Shown here: positions 44,583 through 53,809 of the stretch, piece by piece | Layout: every line of letters begins with the position of its first letter | Numbering within the stretch: the first letter of the stretch is position 1 | Assembly: GCA_903822975.1 (NCBI GenBank) | Contig: CAIJRD010000002.1 | Coordinates: 682,001 to 746,000, forward strand | DNA: 64,000 bases | Source: an uncultured Sinobacteraceae bacterium | Lineage (GTDB): Bacteria; Pseudomonadota; Gammaproteobacteria; Nevskiales; Nevskiaceae | Reading direction: 5' to 3' | Made by a program: the position numbers and the translations under genes | The notes under the pieces: model-generated | The model's input: the letters and a program-made list of their open reading frames with translations, nothing else | The model's database searches: none | What the model was told of the DNA's origin: nothing

Positions 44583-46847
44583 GTGAAACTTCAAACTGAA
44601 GAAAATCTTCGCGCGGTAGCTAACCAGGTCATCGCTCATCGAACGGATGCGCCCTGGCGGAAGCGCGTGGCTGAATTCCTGTCCATGATTGAATCGGCAC
44701 CAGCCGACGTGCGCCAGTCGGAGGATTTTCACAAGCTCATTTGGGAGGACAACCCCATCTCTGGCTTAGGAATGGGGACGGTCCACGTGGAGCATGCAGT
44801 TGGCTCCCCGGACTTCCGCTCCTGGTTTGCCAAGGCGGTTTCCGAGCCGCTGCCGGATGGGCAAGACGAGCGCTTAGCGCACGTCGAGGCCCTTTATTCC
44901 GACCTCAAAAAGCGTGTGACAGCGCCCGGCGGAAGAACGCCGTTGGTCAAAATGATGCGGGTCATGGCCGCCTTCTTTCCTCGGGACTTCACGACTATCT
45001 GTTCAAACAGCGCAGCCATCGATTTCCACCGGGCGCTGTTCGGTGTCGGTCGGCGAAGAACGCCGGTGCGTCGCCAATTTGAGATCTCACAACGTCTGTC
45101 GCAGGTACTCGGCCCGGTCGAAGCAAGTATCGAGAGCATTGCAGACCGAATGACTTTGGCATGGCGGATTCACGATCGCGTGAAGGAGCAAGCCGACGAG
45201 CCCGCGGAAATGAAGGAAGAAACCCCCGGTGAGCTGGAACTCGTACCGTTGCCCGCCGCACAGCGAAGAAAGGGCCTTACGTCGATTGGTGGCGGCGGCA
45301 TAAATGCACTGCTAAATGCAACAAACTACGTCGCCGATGGAGTCAGCAAAGAGGAATTGATCGATCACTTGCGATCGGAATTTCCGGAGTATCGGGAAAG
45401 CTCCATCAAGACGCTGTTCAACGTCCTGAAAAACGAGTTTAGGGTCATTGAACAAAAGGGCGACACCATCACGCCGACCGCGCGCGGACAGTCGATGCTG
45501 GACAGCAACGAGGTTGAGGAGTTGTTCCCGATCCTTTTGACACGGGTTCTCGGATTCGATGCTGCGCTGGTGCATGTCCGCGACAATCCCCGCATTGAAT
45601 ATCCCACCCTGCTGACCTTTCTACGAACCATCAACCCTGGGTGGACCACCACGTTCGCGCCCTCTTCGCTCGTGAAATGGCTGGTTGATTTCAAGCTGAT
45701 CGAGGTGGACAAGGAACGTCGCTGCCAGCTCACTCAGCTAGGTGAGGAGTGGACCTCAAGGGTTCATTGGACTCCGCAGCCGCTGCAAGATTTCGTCCTA
45801 GCGCCGGCGCCTGCAATCATTGTAGAGGCGAAGCCGCTTGCGTTCGATGTAAAGAATTCGAACCTCGCTGGAATTATCGAAGCCGTAAATCGCGGGGGTT
45901 TGAAGTTTTCCGAGGACCAGGTTCGACGTTTACACCTGGGGCTCTGGTCGGACGCACGCCGACACTTCGCCGTTCTCGCTGGCCTTTCTGGTTCGGGGAA
46001 GACGGCGCTAGCGACCCGATATGCCCATGCGTTTTCAGACTTATTCGGGCCATCGTTGGCGTCGCAAGTGTTCGTCCAGGCTGTAGAGCCAGGTTGGCAC
46101 GACAGCACCCCCTTGTTCGGCTATGTAAATCCACTCGACAAGGAGCGGCGAACCTACATCCGGCCTGAATTTCTGGATTTCATGTTGAGGGCTTCGGCGA
46201 ATCCTGATCGACCCCACTTCATTGTGCTGGACGAAATGAACCTGTCGCACCCGGAGCAATACCTCTCTCCGCTGCTGTCCTCTATGGAATCAGGTGAGCC
46301 GATACGACTACACAACGAAGGGGCAGCTTTCGACGGCGCGCCACCGCTGATCCCGTATCCCCTCAACCTCGCCATCATTGGCACGGTCAACATGGACGAG
46401 ACAACCCATGGCCTCTCCGACAAAGTGTTGGATCGGGCCTTCACGATGGAATTTTGGGACATCGATCTCAACCAATATCCCGGCTGGAATCGCGATCAAC
46501 TTCCCGACATCGTGAGGGATTTAGCACGGAAATGCCTCACTGATCTGATGTTGCATCTGGCGCCTGTCCGACTGCATTTTGGATGGCGCACTGTCGATCA
46601 GGTCCTGAGCTATCTAGCCCAGGCCAACGCAAGCGGATTTGATGTTGGCAGTACAACGCTGCTTGACGAAGTCGTGTACGCCAGGTTGTTGCCCAAACTA
46701 CGAGGAACCGAGAGCGAAAGGATGCAGCGAGCGATGGACGGCGTAATTTCAGCCCTGAAAGAACACGGGCTCCTTAAGAGCGCCGAGAAGGCCACGCAGC
46801 TGTCGGCCGACCTGCGGCAAACTGGGATGATGCGTTTTTGGGCCTGA
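44583..46847 (+). CDS. mcrB: McrB-like AAA+ restriction GTPase
   Basis: 754 residues from GTG 44583, with GGAG five bases upstream (GTG 44577 overlaps that site). The N-terminal 220 residues are helical and variable, as expected of the specificity part. A winged-helix segment lies near 240-310 (SKEELIDHLRSEFPEY). The AAA+ motor is C-terminal: Walker A LSGSGKTAL near 467, Walker B FIVLDEMNL near 547, and IGTVNMDETTHGLS near 602, the McrB signature for GTP. McrB recognises modified DNA and drives the McrC nuclease. It is followed by the mcrC gene six bases later. Motifs are intact. Confidence 0.88.
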   Translation: MKLQTEENLRAVANQVIAHRTDAPWRKRVAEFLSMIESAPADVRQSEDFHKLIWEDNPISGLGMGTVHVEHAVGSPDFRSWFAKAVSEPLPDGQDERLAHVEALYSDLKKRVTAPGGRTPLVKMMRVMAAFFPRDFTTICSNSAAIDFHRALFGVGRRRTPVRRQFEISQRLSQVLGPVEASIESIADRMTLAWRIHDRVKEQADEPAEMKEETPGELELVPLPAAQRRKGLTSIGGGGINALLNATNYVADGVSKEELIDHLRSEFPEYRESSIKTLFNVLKNEFRVIEQKGDTITPTARGQSMLDSNEVEELFPILLTRVLGFDAALVHVRDNPRIEYPTLLTFLRTINPGWTTTFAPSSLVKWLVDFKLIEVDKERRCQLTQLGEEWTSRVHWTPQPLQDFVLAPAPAIIVEAKPLAFDVKNSNLAGIIEAVNRGGLKFSEDQVRRLHLGLWSDARRHFAVLAGLSGSGKTALATRYAHAFSDLFGPSLASQVFVQAVEPGWHDSTPLFGYVNPLDKERRTYIRPEFLDFMLRASANPDRPHFIVLDEMNLSHPEQYLSPLLSSMESGEPIRLHNEGAAFDGAPPLIPYPLNLAIIGTVNMDETTHGLSDKVLDRAFTMEFWDIDLNQYPGWNRDQLPDIVRDLARKCLTDLMLHLAPVRLHFGWRTVDQVLSYLAQANASGFDVGSTTLLDEVVYARLLPKLRGTESERMQRAMDGVISALKEHGLLKSAEKATQLSADLRQTGMMRFWA

Positions 46848-46852
46848 GAGCA

Positions 46853-48430
46853 ATGCTAGTATTTCGGACATCGGCAAACGACGATCAGCCGGGCATCGTC
46901 GGCATCGTCGCGTCAGGTGAGACGCTAGGCGGCTTTCACGAGGAAGGGCTTTACCTGATTGAGCGCCCTTCTGCGTCCGCGCAGATCTACATTGAAGACA
47001 TGCCGCTCGCTGTTTCGACTTGTGGACGGTTCTGGATTTGGTCGCCTGGATTTTACGCCGGCGTCGTTCGCGTCGAGCTGGATCTAGGTCGGGACCTGGA
47101 AGTGTCTACATATAGGCTGGAGGTGGCTCCAAGTTCGGCCAAGGTCGCGCTCGATCAATATAAGAGCTATCTAAAGGACCTAGCGGACGTGGCACCCGAG
47201 CTGCTTCTTGGCGAACAGGCATCCACCTACGGATTTTCGGGTCGTAGGGCCGAAATACGCCTCTGGGTGGCGTATCAGCGCCTGTTCCAATATGGCACCC
47301 GGTACCTCACTCTTCTTCGCGTAGCGCTCGCGCGGCCGATTGTGCGACTGCAATTAACTCGAGAGCAGCGGGACTTTCATAGAGTCTCGCGATTGGATAT
47401 GGCCAGCGTTTCAGGTCTTATGCGATCGCCCCAATTGATTTGCCACATTGTCGGGGGATCAGATGTCAGGTCCAGCGTAGAGGATTTTGAAACCGTAGAC
47501 GTCCCGGCAAGAAAGATGACGGTCGACAATGATGCCAATCGCATGATGCGGGCACAACTTGTCCGCGTGCTTCATCTATGCGCCTATGCACTTGCCGAGA
47601 TGGACCGCATCGCGGCCCGGGCCGACATCGATGTGGAGCTGCTTGGGCGATTTCCGCGGCGCCACACGTGCGTCCAGAGAATTTGGAGGCGCGGCTCGCA
47701 TCTACTAGCGCGCGCGCCACTTACAGAGGTATCAAATCAAGGTGCGGGCGTCGCTGGATACAACGCGGTGGCACGCAATCCCGCGTATGGCGCAGCCTAT
47801 GACATCGGCAACCGTCTGCTGAGGGAGGGTGTCAATACCTCTCGGGCGGATGAACCACACACGCTCAAGACCACCTTCGATATCTACGAAGCCTGGTGTT
47901 ATTTCGCTTTGCGAAATGCACTGATTCAAAGGCGCCCGGATCTCAAGTGGCGAGACAGGCTTGCACCTGGCAGCAGTGCGAGAAAACTTGTCGGTCGCCT
48001 GGGGCAGCTACAAGTTACGCTGTACTACCAATTGACCTGTCGAAGCATCGACCGCCTTAAAGAGAACCGCTATTCGACGGTAAGCCGTGAGCGGCGACCT
48101 GACATCGTGCTGGAAGTCCGATGCGGCGAGACAATTCACTATGCCTGCTTGGACGCGAAATATAAATCGAGCCGTTCCCGCCTATTGGAAGCGATGGAGT
48201 CTGCTCATATTTACCAAGACTCGGTTCGTTTCATGGGCCAGCGACCAGCTGCGACATTCCTACTTTGCCCAACCGTCTCAGAGGTGCAAACACTTGCGAG
48301 CCCGAAGTACCATGAGAGCTATAAAGTAGGTTGCCTGCCACTTTATAGCCAAGCGGATGCCCCTAATGTGCTGGACGTTGTTCTAAAGGCGTGCCCCATT
48401 CCTAAAGCAGCACTCGACTCGCCAGACTGA
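46853..48430 (+). CDS. mcrC: McrC-like nuclease with DUF2357-type N-terminus
   Basis: 525 residues from ATG 46853, five bases after the mcrB stop. The N-terminal half is beta-rich and similar in style to DUF2357 proteins that accompany McrB-like motors. The C-terminal PD-(D/E)xK core has ERRPDIVLEV near 415, then YACLDAKYKSS near 434, which supplies Asp, Asp and Lys of the active site. It would cut DNA when activated by the McrB motor. Its last codons overlap the IS66 remnant on the other strand. No lesion was seen. Confidence 0.85.
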   Translation: MLVFRTSANDDQPGIVGIVASGETLGGFHEEGLYLIERPSASAQIYIEDMPLAVSTCGRFWIWSPGFYAGVVRVELDLGRDLEVSTYRLEVAPSSAKVALDQYKSYLKDLADVAPELLLGEQASTYGFSGRRAEIRLWVAYQRLFQYGTRYLTLLRVALARPIVRLQLTREQRDFHRVSRLDMASVSGLMRSPQLICHIVGGSDVRSSVEDFETVDVPARKMTVDNDANRMMRAQLVRVLHLCAYALAEMDRIAARADIDVELLGRFPRRHTCVQRIWRRGSHLLARAPLTEVSNQGAGVAGYNAVARNPAYGAAYDIGNRLLREGVNTSRADEPHTLKTTFDIYEAWCYFALRNALIQRRPDLKWRDRLAPGSSARKLVGRLGQLQVTLYYQLTCRSIDRLKENRYSTVSRERRPDIVLEVRCGETIHYACLDAKYKSSRSRLLEAMESAHIYQDSVRFMGQRPAATFLLCPTVSEVQTLASPKYHESYKVGCLPLYSQADAPNVLDVVLKACPIPKAALDSPD

Positions 48431-48746
48431 TCGTAACCGTCCGGCTCTGGCACCTTGCTAGCTGATCTTTCAGATTCCACGGCAGCAGGGCATCGAGCTT
48501 GTTTACCGGATGCTCAGCGATTCGTTCGATGACGACTTGCAGATAGGCTTCCGGATCGATGCCATTGAGTTTTGCGGTGCCGATCAGCGTGTAGAGGTTG
48601 GTGGCCCGCTCTCCGCCTGCATCTGATCCGAAGAAGAGATAGTTTTTCCGACCGAGTGCGATGGTACGCAAGGCTCGCTCTGCGGCGTTATTGTCGATCT
48701 CAAGTGTGCCATCGTCACGGTAGCGGACGAGTGCACCCTTCCCCAT
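48402..48746 (-). pseudogene. IS66 transposase C-terminal fragment
   Basis: 114 codons with the IS66 signature IDNNAAERALRTIALGRKN, then FFGSDAGGERA and LNGIDPEAYL, ending at LLPWN. Only the C-terminal fifth of a transposase of about 500 residues remains. It overlaps the mcrC end on the opposite strand. Confidence 0.85.
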
Positions 48747-48747
48747 T

Positions 48748-48987
48748 TCAAAGCGCCATCCTGCCCACTTGGGCTGCCATCCACTGATCTAAGTCAGCTT
48801 TCCTAAAACGCCAGGTACCCCCCAGCTTGAAGGCTGGAAGGCCTCCATTTGCCGCAAGACGGTAAACCGTCCGCTTTCCTGCCTTTAGGTAGGCGGCAAC
48901 CTCGTCCAAGGTCAGTATTTCTTCACGCTGGGCAGTGGACGACTTTTTCACGGGCGAAAGCTGGGCGGCGAATGGATATCTTGGCAT
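48748..48987 (-). CDS. Helix-turn-helix excisionase/MerR-type protein
   Basis: 79 residues from ATG 48987 (an earlier ATG at 49008 is possible). LTLDEVAAYLKAGKRTVYRLA followed by LPAFKLGGTWRFRKADLDQW is the classic HTH_17 excisionase pattern. Such small proteins bind DNA in recombination or act as regulators. It is divergent from the large GHKL gene with 71 bases between starts, so it could regulate that gene. It directly abuts the IS66 fragment. Confidence 0.8.
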   Translation of the reverse strand: MPRYPFAAQLSPVKKSSTAQREEILTLDEVAAYLKAGKRTVYRLAANGGLPAFKLGGTWRFRKADLDQWMAAQVGRMAL

Positions 48988-49058
48988 AAGATGACCGAAA
49001 AGAAGCAAAGATGGGCAAAAATGGCAAAGGGTGGCTAGGGATAGGGGGGAGCGATTCT

Positions 49059-52000
49059 ATGGCATCGAATTACGAGGAAATTAGTGACGAAAACAAGCGT
49101 CGCTACGGCGAGGATATTGGACGCTATGGACCGATGTTGCTTACGGACCGTTACGACGACCGGACCCATTTCATCTTTGAGCTTCTTCAGAACGCTGAGG
49201 ACGCGCTGAGGCGCCGGCCGGACTGGCAAGGGCAACGCAGCGTATCTTTCATGCTCGCCCCCAACCGGCTTGATTTGTCGCATTTTGGAAAGCCCTTCGA
49301 TGCGGACGATGTTCAGGGAGTGTGCGGGATTGGGCAAAGCACGAAGGATGAACGCTCTATCGGACGCTTTGGCATCGGCTTCAAGTCGGTTTATTCATTC
49401 ACCAACCGCCCTCAGATTCACTCCGGCACCGAAGACTTTGCGATAGAGAACTACGTTTGGCCGCTTCCAGTGGAAGCAATTGATCGTCATCTTGACGAGA
49501 CCCGTATCGTGTTGCCGTTGAAATTGGATGATCCAACGGCGCTTGACGAGATTACGTCAGGCTTCAAGAGGCTCGGCCCGGGCTCTCTCCTCTTTCTACG
49601 CCAAATTGAAGAGATCAATTGGACAGTTCAGGGCGGAGCTTCTGGTGTGTACTTGCGGAGTAAGCCGGAAGTCTTAGACAAGATCGCGGCGATTGTCACC
49701 GTAATCGGCCAGGAGACCGGTAAGAAGGATGTAGATGAAAACTGGCTTGTGTTTCATCGCGACGTTTTTGTGGAGGACCAAAAAGCTTTTGGTCGTGTTG
49801 AAATAGCTTTCGCTGTTGTTGCGGACAAGGAGAAGCCAGGTGGCTGGGCGATTCGCCCGGTTGCTAGTTCGCCGCTCGTCGTGTTCTTCCCTACAGTTGT
49901 TTCTACGAATCTTGGGTTTCTGGTCCAAGGTCCGTATCGGACCACCCCTAGCCGCGACAACATTCCTCGCGCCGACGCTTGGAATCAGCATCTCATCAAG
50001 GAAACGGCAGCGTTGGTCGTTGATTCAATGCGCTGGATGCGTGACCGCGAGATGCTAACTGCCGCTGCCATGCGCTGCCTTCCTCTAGACAGGAAAGCAT
50101 TTCTTGGCTCGGCGTTCGCCCCAATCTTTGATGCCGTTAAGCGAGCATTTCAAGAGGAGCGCCTGATCCCCCAGTTTGGTGGGGGGTATGTATCTGCGTC
50201 GCAAGCGAAGCTGGGGCGAACGCAGGAACTTCGCTCTCTGTTCCGCCCAGACCAAATTGCCGCTCTATTTGGGACCAATGGGGCAGCATGGGTGACGAGC
50301 GAAATCACCCTCGACAGAGAGACTGAGATTCGAAACTATCTTGTACAGGAGCTTGGAATCACTGAAGTCACTCCGACAACATTGGTGCCACGCCTGACTC
50401 GTCCGTTTCTTGAGCCGCAACCCGACGAGTGGATTCTTCGGTTCTACGAGTTCCTAAGCGGCCAGGAAGCAGTGCTTCGCAGGCATCTCGATGTTGTTCC
50501 GTTAGCCAGGTTGGAGGACGGTACTCATGTGGTGATTCGTGAGAATGGGAAACCCAATGCTTTTCTGCCCAGCTCCATTAAGACAAGTTTTCCCACGATT
50601 CGGAAGGCCGTCTGCTCGACGACCGACGCGCGTAAGTTTCTCATTGCCCTCGGCATATCTGAACCCAATCCGGTGGACGACGTTATTTGGAATGTATTGC
50701 CACGCTACAAAAAGAATGCGGTTGCAGACCAGAACACTTACGCTGCGGACATAGATCGCATTCGAGCTGCATTCGACACCGACTCAAAGGCACAGAGAGA
50801 ACGCCTCCTTGACGAGCTTCGTAAATCGCTCTTTGTAAAGGTTCGAGACGCGGGAGATCAGAAGGCGTACTTCGCCACGCCAAACATCACCTATCTCGCG
50901 ACCGAAAGGTTAAAGCAACTTTTCTCGGGTATTCATCAGGTCAATATTGTCGATGACACTGTTGAATGCCTCCGCGGCGAAGCAATGCGTGAACTATTCG
51001 AAGCGTGCGGAGCGCTTCGATACCCCAGAGTTGTCGAAAACTCATCCGCCTTGACGAGCAACGAGCGTCTGGAGCTTCGCAAAAAAACGGGGTATGCCGA
51101 GACCTCAGGCATCAATGACCGCGTTGTCGATTATGTGTTGCAGGAGCTGGACGGACTTCTTGCGCTTCTCCCTACACTGGATAAGGAACAAAAGAGCGAG
51201 CGCGCTAGGCTAATTTGGGAAAGTCTCGGCGACTTGGAAGAACGAAGAGGGCGCGGCATATTTGAAGGATCATACTCATGGTCGCACTACGGAGATCGGC
51301 GCTGCCCATCGTTCCCCGCTGCATTTATACGACAACTAAATCGTGCGGCTTGGGTGCCTAACGCCGATGGCGAACTTGTTCCGCCCGGGCTTGTTCTCTT
51401 TGATTCGCTAGGCTGGAAAAGCAATCCGTTTCTGCTCGCGAAAATCGCTTTTAAGCCACCGATCATCGATCAACTTGCCAAAGAAGCGGGGATCGACCCC
51501 GACACTCTCGACCTACTTAGGAAGCTCGGCATTACGAGCGTATCTGACCTCAAATCAATGCTTCGCCTACCGGAGCAACCGGAGGAGACTGGGAAAGCCA
51601 GCGAAGCGATTGATATTGAGAAAGAGCCCGGAGACAAGGCCGTTAATGTCTATGGGAATGCAACAGACCTTTACGGGGAGGATATGCCCGATATCCCGCC
51701 CGGCACGTACGATCCGGAGGATGGCGATATTCCCGGCGGCGGAGGTGGCACTAATCGTGGAGGAATCCGAACCGGCAATGGGGTTCACGGCGGAAACAGA
51801 GGCGGTACTGGCGGCGATGCACCGTCAGCATCGCATCGAGGTGGTAGCCATGAAGGCGACGTAGGAGTTCCAGGCGGCCACGGGCGAGCTGGTAAGCCAC
51901 CGTCGAGCGAAAGCACGAGACAGTTTTTCTCCTACGTTGCCGTGAGTGCGGATCAGGATGAGTCCGACCCTGATGGACTTGACCGCTCCGTTCGAATGCA

Positions 52001-52358
52001 GATTGAAGCTCAGGCCATCAAGGCAATCCGCGCGCTGGAACCCGCATTACAACCAACTGAAGAAGGAAACCCAGGCTTTGACCTGTACCAAACCGACGCG
52101 AAGGGCGAAGAGAATCGCTGGGTTGAGGTCAAATCAATGACGGGAAGCCTGAGGAATCGACCTGCGACACTTTCCAGCTATCAATTCGATTTCGCACGCT
52201 CGCATGGCGATGCTTTTTGGCTCTACATCGTTGAGTACGCCACTGACCACGAAAAATTGAGAATTTTGAAAATCCAAAATCCGGCTGGACATGCAAGAAC
52301 CTTCACGTTCGATCACGGCTGGAGTCACATCGCACAGGTTTGGGAGGCAAAGCATTAA
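49059..52358 (+). CDS. GHKL (sacsin-like) ATPase with DUF3883 C-terminus
   Basis: 1099 residues from ATG 49059, with GGGGGAG eight bases upstream; an ATG at 49011 would add 16 residues and leave almost no gap to the divergent gene. The N-terminus has the GHKL ATP lid motifs: FELLQNAEDALRRR near residue 40 (Asn box), the Asp/Gly box and IGRFGIGFKSVYSF near 105. A long middle has no obvious domain. A Gly-rich linker lies near 885-950. The last 100 residues form DUF3883, with GFDLYQTD near 1005 and WVEVKSM near 1020, a Asp...Glu-x-Lys pattern of PD-(D/E)xK nucleases. ATP-gated binding of a partner or nucleic acid with a C-terminal nuclease is the likely scheme. Single-gene defence candidate. Confidence 0.8.
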   Translation: MASNYEEISDENKRRYGEDIGRYGPMLLTDRYDDRTHFIFELLQNAEDALRRRPDWQGQRSVSFMLAPNRLDLSHFGKPFDADDVQGVCGIGQSTKDERSIGRFGIGFKSVYSFTNRPQIHSGTEDFAIENYVWPLPVEAIDRHLDETRIVLPLKLDDPTALDEITSGFKRLGPGSLLFLRQIEEINWTVQGGASGVYLRSKPEVLDKIAAIVTVIGQETGKKDVDENWLVFHRDVFVEDQKAFGRVEIAFAVVADKEKPGGWAIRPVASSPLVVFFPTVVSTNLGFLVQGPYRTTPSRDNIPRADAWNQHLIKETAALVVDSMRWMRDREMLTAAAMRCLPLDRKAFLGSAFAPIFDAVKRAFQEERLIPQFGGGYVSASQAKLGRTQELRSLFRPDQIAALFGTNGAAWVTSEITLDRETEIRNYLVQELGITEVTPTTLVPRLTRPFLEPQPDEWILRFYEFLSGQEAVLRRHLDVVPLARLEDGTHVVIRENGKPNAFLPSSIKTSFPTIRKAVCSTTDARKFLIALGISEPNPVDDVIWNVLPRYKKNAVADQNTYAADIDRIRAAFDTDSKAQRERLLDELRKSLFVKVRDAGDQKAYFATPNITYLATERLKQLFSGIHQVNIVDDTVECLRGEAMRELFEACGALRYPRVVENSSALTSNERLELRKKTGYAETSGINDRVVDYVLQELDGLLALLPTLDKEQKSERARLIWESLGDLEERRGRGIFEGSYSWSHYGDRRCPSFPAAFIRQLNRAAWVPNADGELVPPGLVLFDSLGWKSNPFLLAKIAFKPPIIDQLAKEAGIDPDTLDLLRKLGITSVSDLKSMLRLPEQPEETGKASEAIDIEKEPGDKAVNVYGNATDLYGEDMPDIPPGTYDPEDGDIPGGGGGTNRGGIRTGNGVHGGNRGGTGGDAPSASHRGGSHEGDVGVPGGHGRAGKPPSSESTRQFFSYVAVSADQDESDPDGLDRSVRMQIEAQAIKAIRALEPALQPTEEGNPGFDLYQTDAKGEENRWVEVKSMTGSLRNRPATLSSYQFDFARSHGDAFWLYIVEYATDHEKLRILKIQNPAGHARTFTFDHGWSHIAQVWEAKH

Positions 52359-52500
52359 AGCGCGCGATATTGGGCATGATTTGCGCGAATTTTGTGTCGA
52401 AACATTGAAGTAAGAAGCCACGTCCGAGGGAAGGCTTGCAAACTCCAAAAATCAGGGGGTAGTGTATATCCATAGACCTATCTGATTTCGCGGTTTTCAT
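52359..52500. other. Gap before the imuA fragment
   Basis: No gene. An in-frame TGA at 52483 separates it from the imuA frame, so the 5' end of imuA is gone or shifted. Confidence 0.35.
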
Positions 52501-53040
52501 GGCCTCCGTTCTCTTCCACAACTCGACATTCCCGGCGTCTGGCGCGGCGAGCGACAAGTCGCCGTTGTGCCAGTGCATACGACCGGGGATCTGGCGCTAG
52601 ACGAGTCGCTGCTTGGCGGCTGGCCGCAGGGATCGCTCGTCCAGATCAGTGGCACGCACGAGGGGCTGGGCTTCTCGCTGATCGTGGACAGCCTCGCCAA
52701 GCTCACACAGGCGGGCCGCTATATCGCGCTGGTTCACACCCCCATGCTCCCCTTCGCTCCGGCGCTGGCGCTGGCGCTGCGCGGGATCGATTTGCAGCGC
52801 GTCGCTTGGATTCAACCCGATAACCAGACGAGTGCCCTCTGGGCGATGGAGCAAATGACCCGAAGCGGCCTATTCGCGGCCGTGGCCTATTGGGGACCAC
52901 CGCTCGACGGGACAGCCGAGCGCCGTCTAAAGCTCGCCGCCGATACCGGCCAATGCTTGGCGTTATGCTTTCGCGCCAGCCGCCGGGAAGATCACACCTA
53001 TGCGGCCGTACGCTTGGCAGTCGCTCGACTTACGTGTTAT
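52501..53040 (+). pseudogene. imuA: imuA-like fragment (SOS mutagenesis accessory)
   Basis: In frame from 52501 the sequence SLPQLDIPGVWRGERQ leads to LLGGWPQGSLVQISG and LIVDSLAKLTQAGRYIALVH, the RecA-like pattern of ImuA/SulA-type proteins. There is no start codon in this frame after the stop at 52483; the ATG at 52499 is out of frame, so a frameshift or loss of the 5' end is likely. At the 3' end the frame enters the 48-bp repeat at 53026 and stops in unrelated sequence, so the C-terminus is missing too. The partner imuB/dnaE2 genes are not present. Confidence 0.7.
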
Positions 53041-53073
53041 TCGGGGCTTGTGGGGCGAGAGCCATATACGCCT
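53026..53073. repeat. 48-bp attC-like element, copy 1
   Basis: Identical over 48 bases to 55221-55268. It lies just past the stop of the 53101-53754 gene in that gene's direction. Read on the minus strand it follows CGCTAAC and has an imperfect hairpin (GGCT...AGCC with CGTATAT/ATAACACG arms), as in integron attC sites. Confidence 0.6.
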
Positions 53074-53100
53074 TGTTAGCGGCCGTATTAGGCTCCACCA

Positions 53101-53754
53101 CTAAACTCTTGGATCCTTTACAGACGTATCTGCTTTTAGGGGAACAAATATATCCGCCCCCTCACCGCGTAAAACTTCTAAACGCGTAATGCGAAGTACC
53201 GTAGCAGTTCCGTTAGGAGCTTCTGGAGTTCTTCGTATTTTTAAAGTTCCGCTGTCTTCGATGGTCCACTCAACCATTGAGCTAACTGGATGTTGTGGTG
53301 GAATTGGCAGGATAAATTTACCTGCATTCTGTTGTTCGTATGCTCGCCACACGTAGATGACCCACGGTTGAATATAGTTGTTCTCGCTCGTGTAGGCCTC
53401 TATCTTGATAGCTGACTGCGGCTTCAACTTTAATACATCCTTCCAACCATCTGTTCCTGTTCCTGCCAGTGAAGGAAGATTTATTTCTTGATATAAACCA
53501 GCATTTTTCTTCGCCTCCAAAGCAAGCTCAGTTATCTCATTTGCTCGCTGTTTCATTGTTTGCTCAGCGATCTTTACTGACTCTGCGTCTAATGCATGCT
53601 TTGCAGACTCAGCGCTCAGTAGACCAGCGGCGACAAGTAACGCAATGGCGCCACCCACGGCGCCACCTGCAAAATATTGGAGTCTTGATCGAGTTATAAA
53701 TACGCCATCTCGCTCAAGTTGCTCTTTTAGTTTTATGTAGTCTTCAAGTTCCAT
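53101..53754 (-). CDS. Cassette gene: single-pass membrane protein of unknown function
   Basis: 217 residues. A helical N-terminus (MELEDYIKLKEQLERDG) leads to a transmembrane segment near 30-50 (GGAVGGAIALLVAAGLL), a coiled segment (AESVKIAEQTMKQRANEITE), and a beta-rich C-terminal domain with many Pro and aromatic residues (YIQPWVIYVWRAYEQ). No recognised family. The attC-like element follows 28 bases after the stop, and an IS110-type transposase gene lies upstream, so this is probably the second cassette of the broken integron. AT content is higher than that of the neighbours, typical of cassette genes. Confidence 0.65.
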   Translation of the reverse strand: MELEDYIKLKEQLERDGVFITRSRLQYFAGGAVGGAIALLVAAGLLSAESAKHALDAESVKIAEQTMKQRANEITELALEAKKNAGLYQEINLPSLAGTGTDGWKDVLKLKPQSAIKIEAYTSENNYIQPWVIYVWRAYEQQNAGKFILPIPPQHPVSSMVEWTIEDSGTLKIRRTPEAPNGTATVLRITRLEVLRGEGADIFVPLKADTSVKDPRV

Positions 53755-53809
53755 TGATGTTCCTCACAGATACAGAGCAAGAATCATGACGTCGCCGGAT
53801 TTCAGCCGC

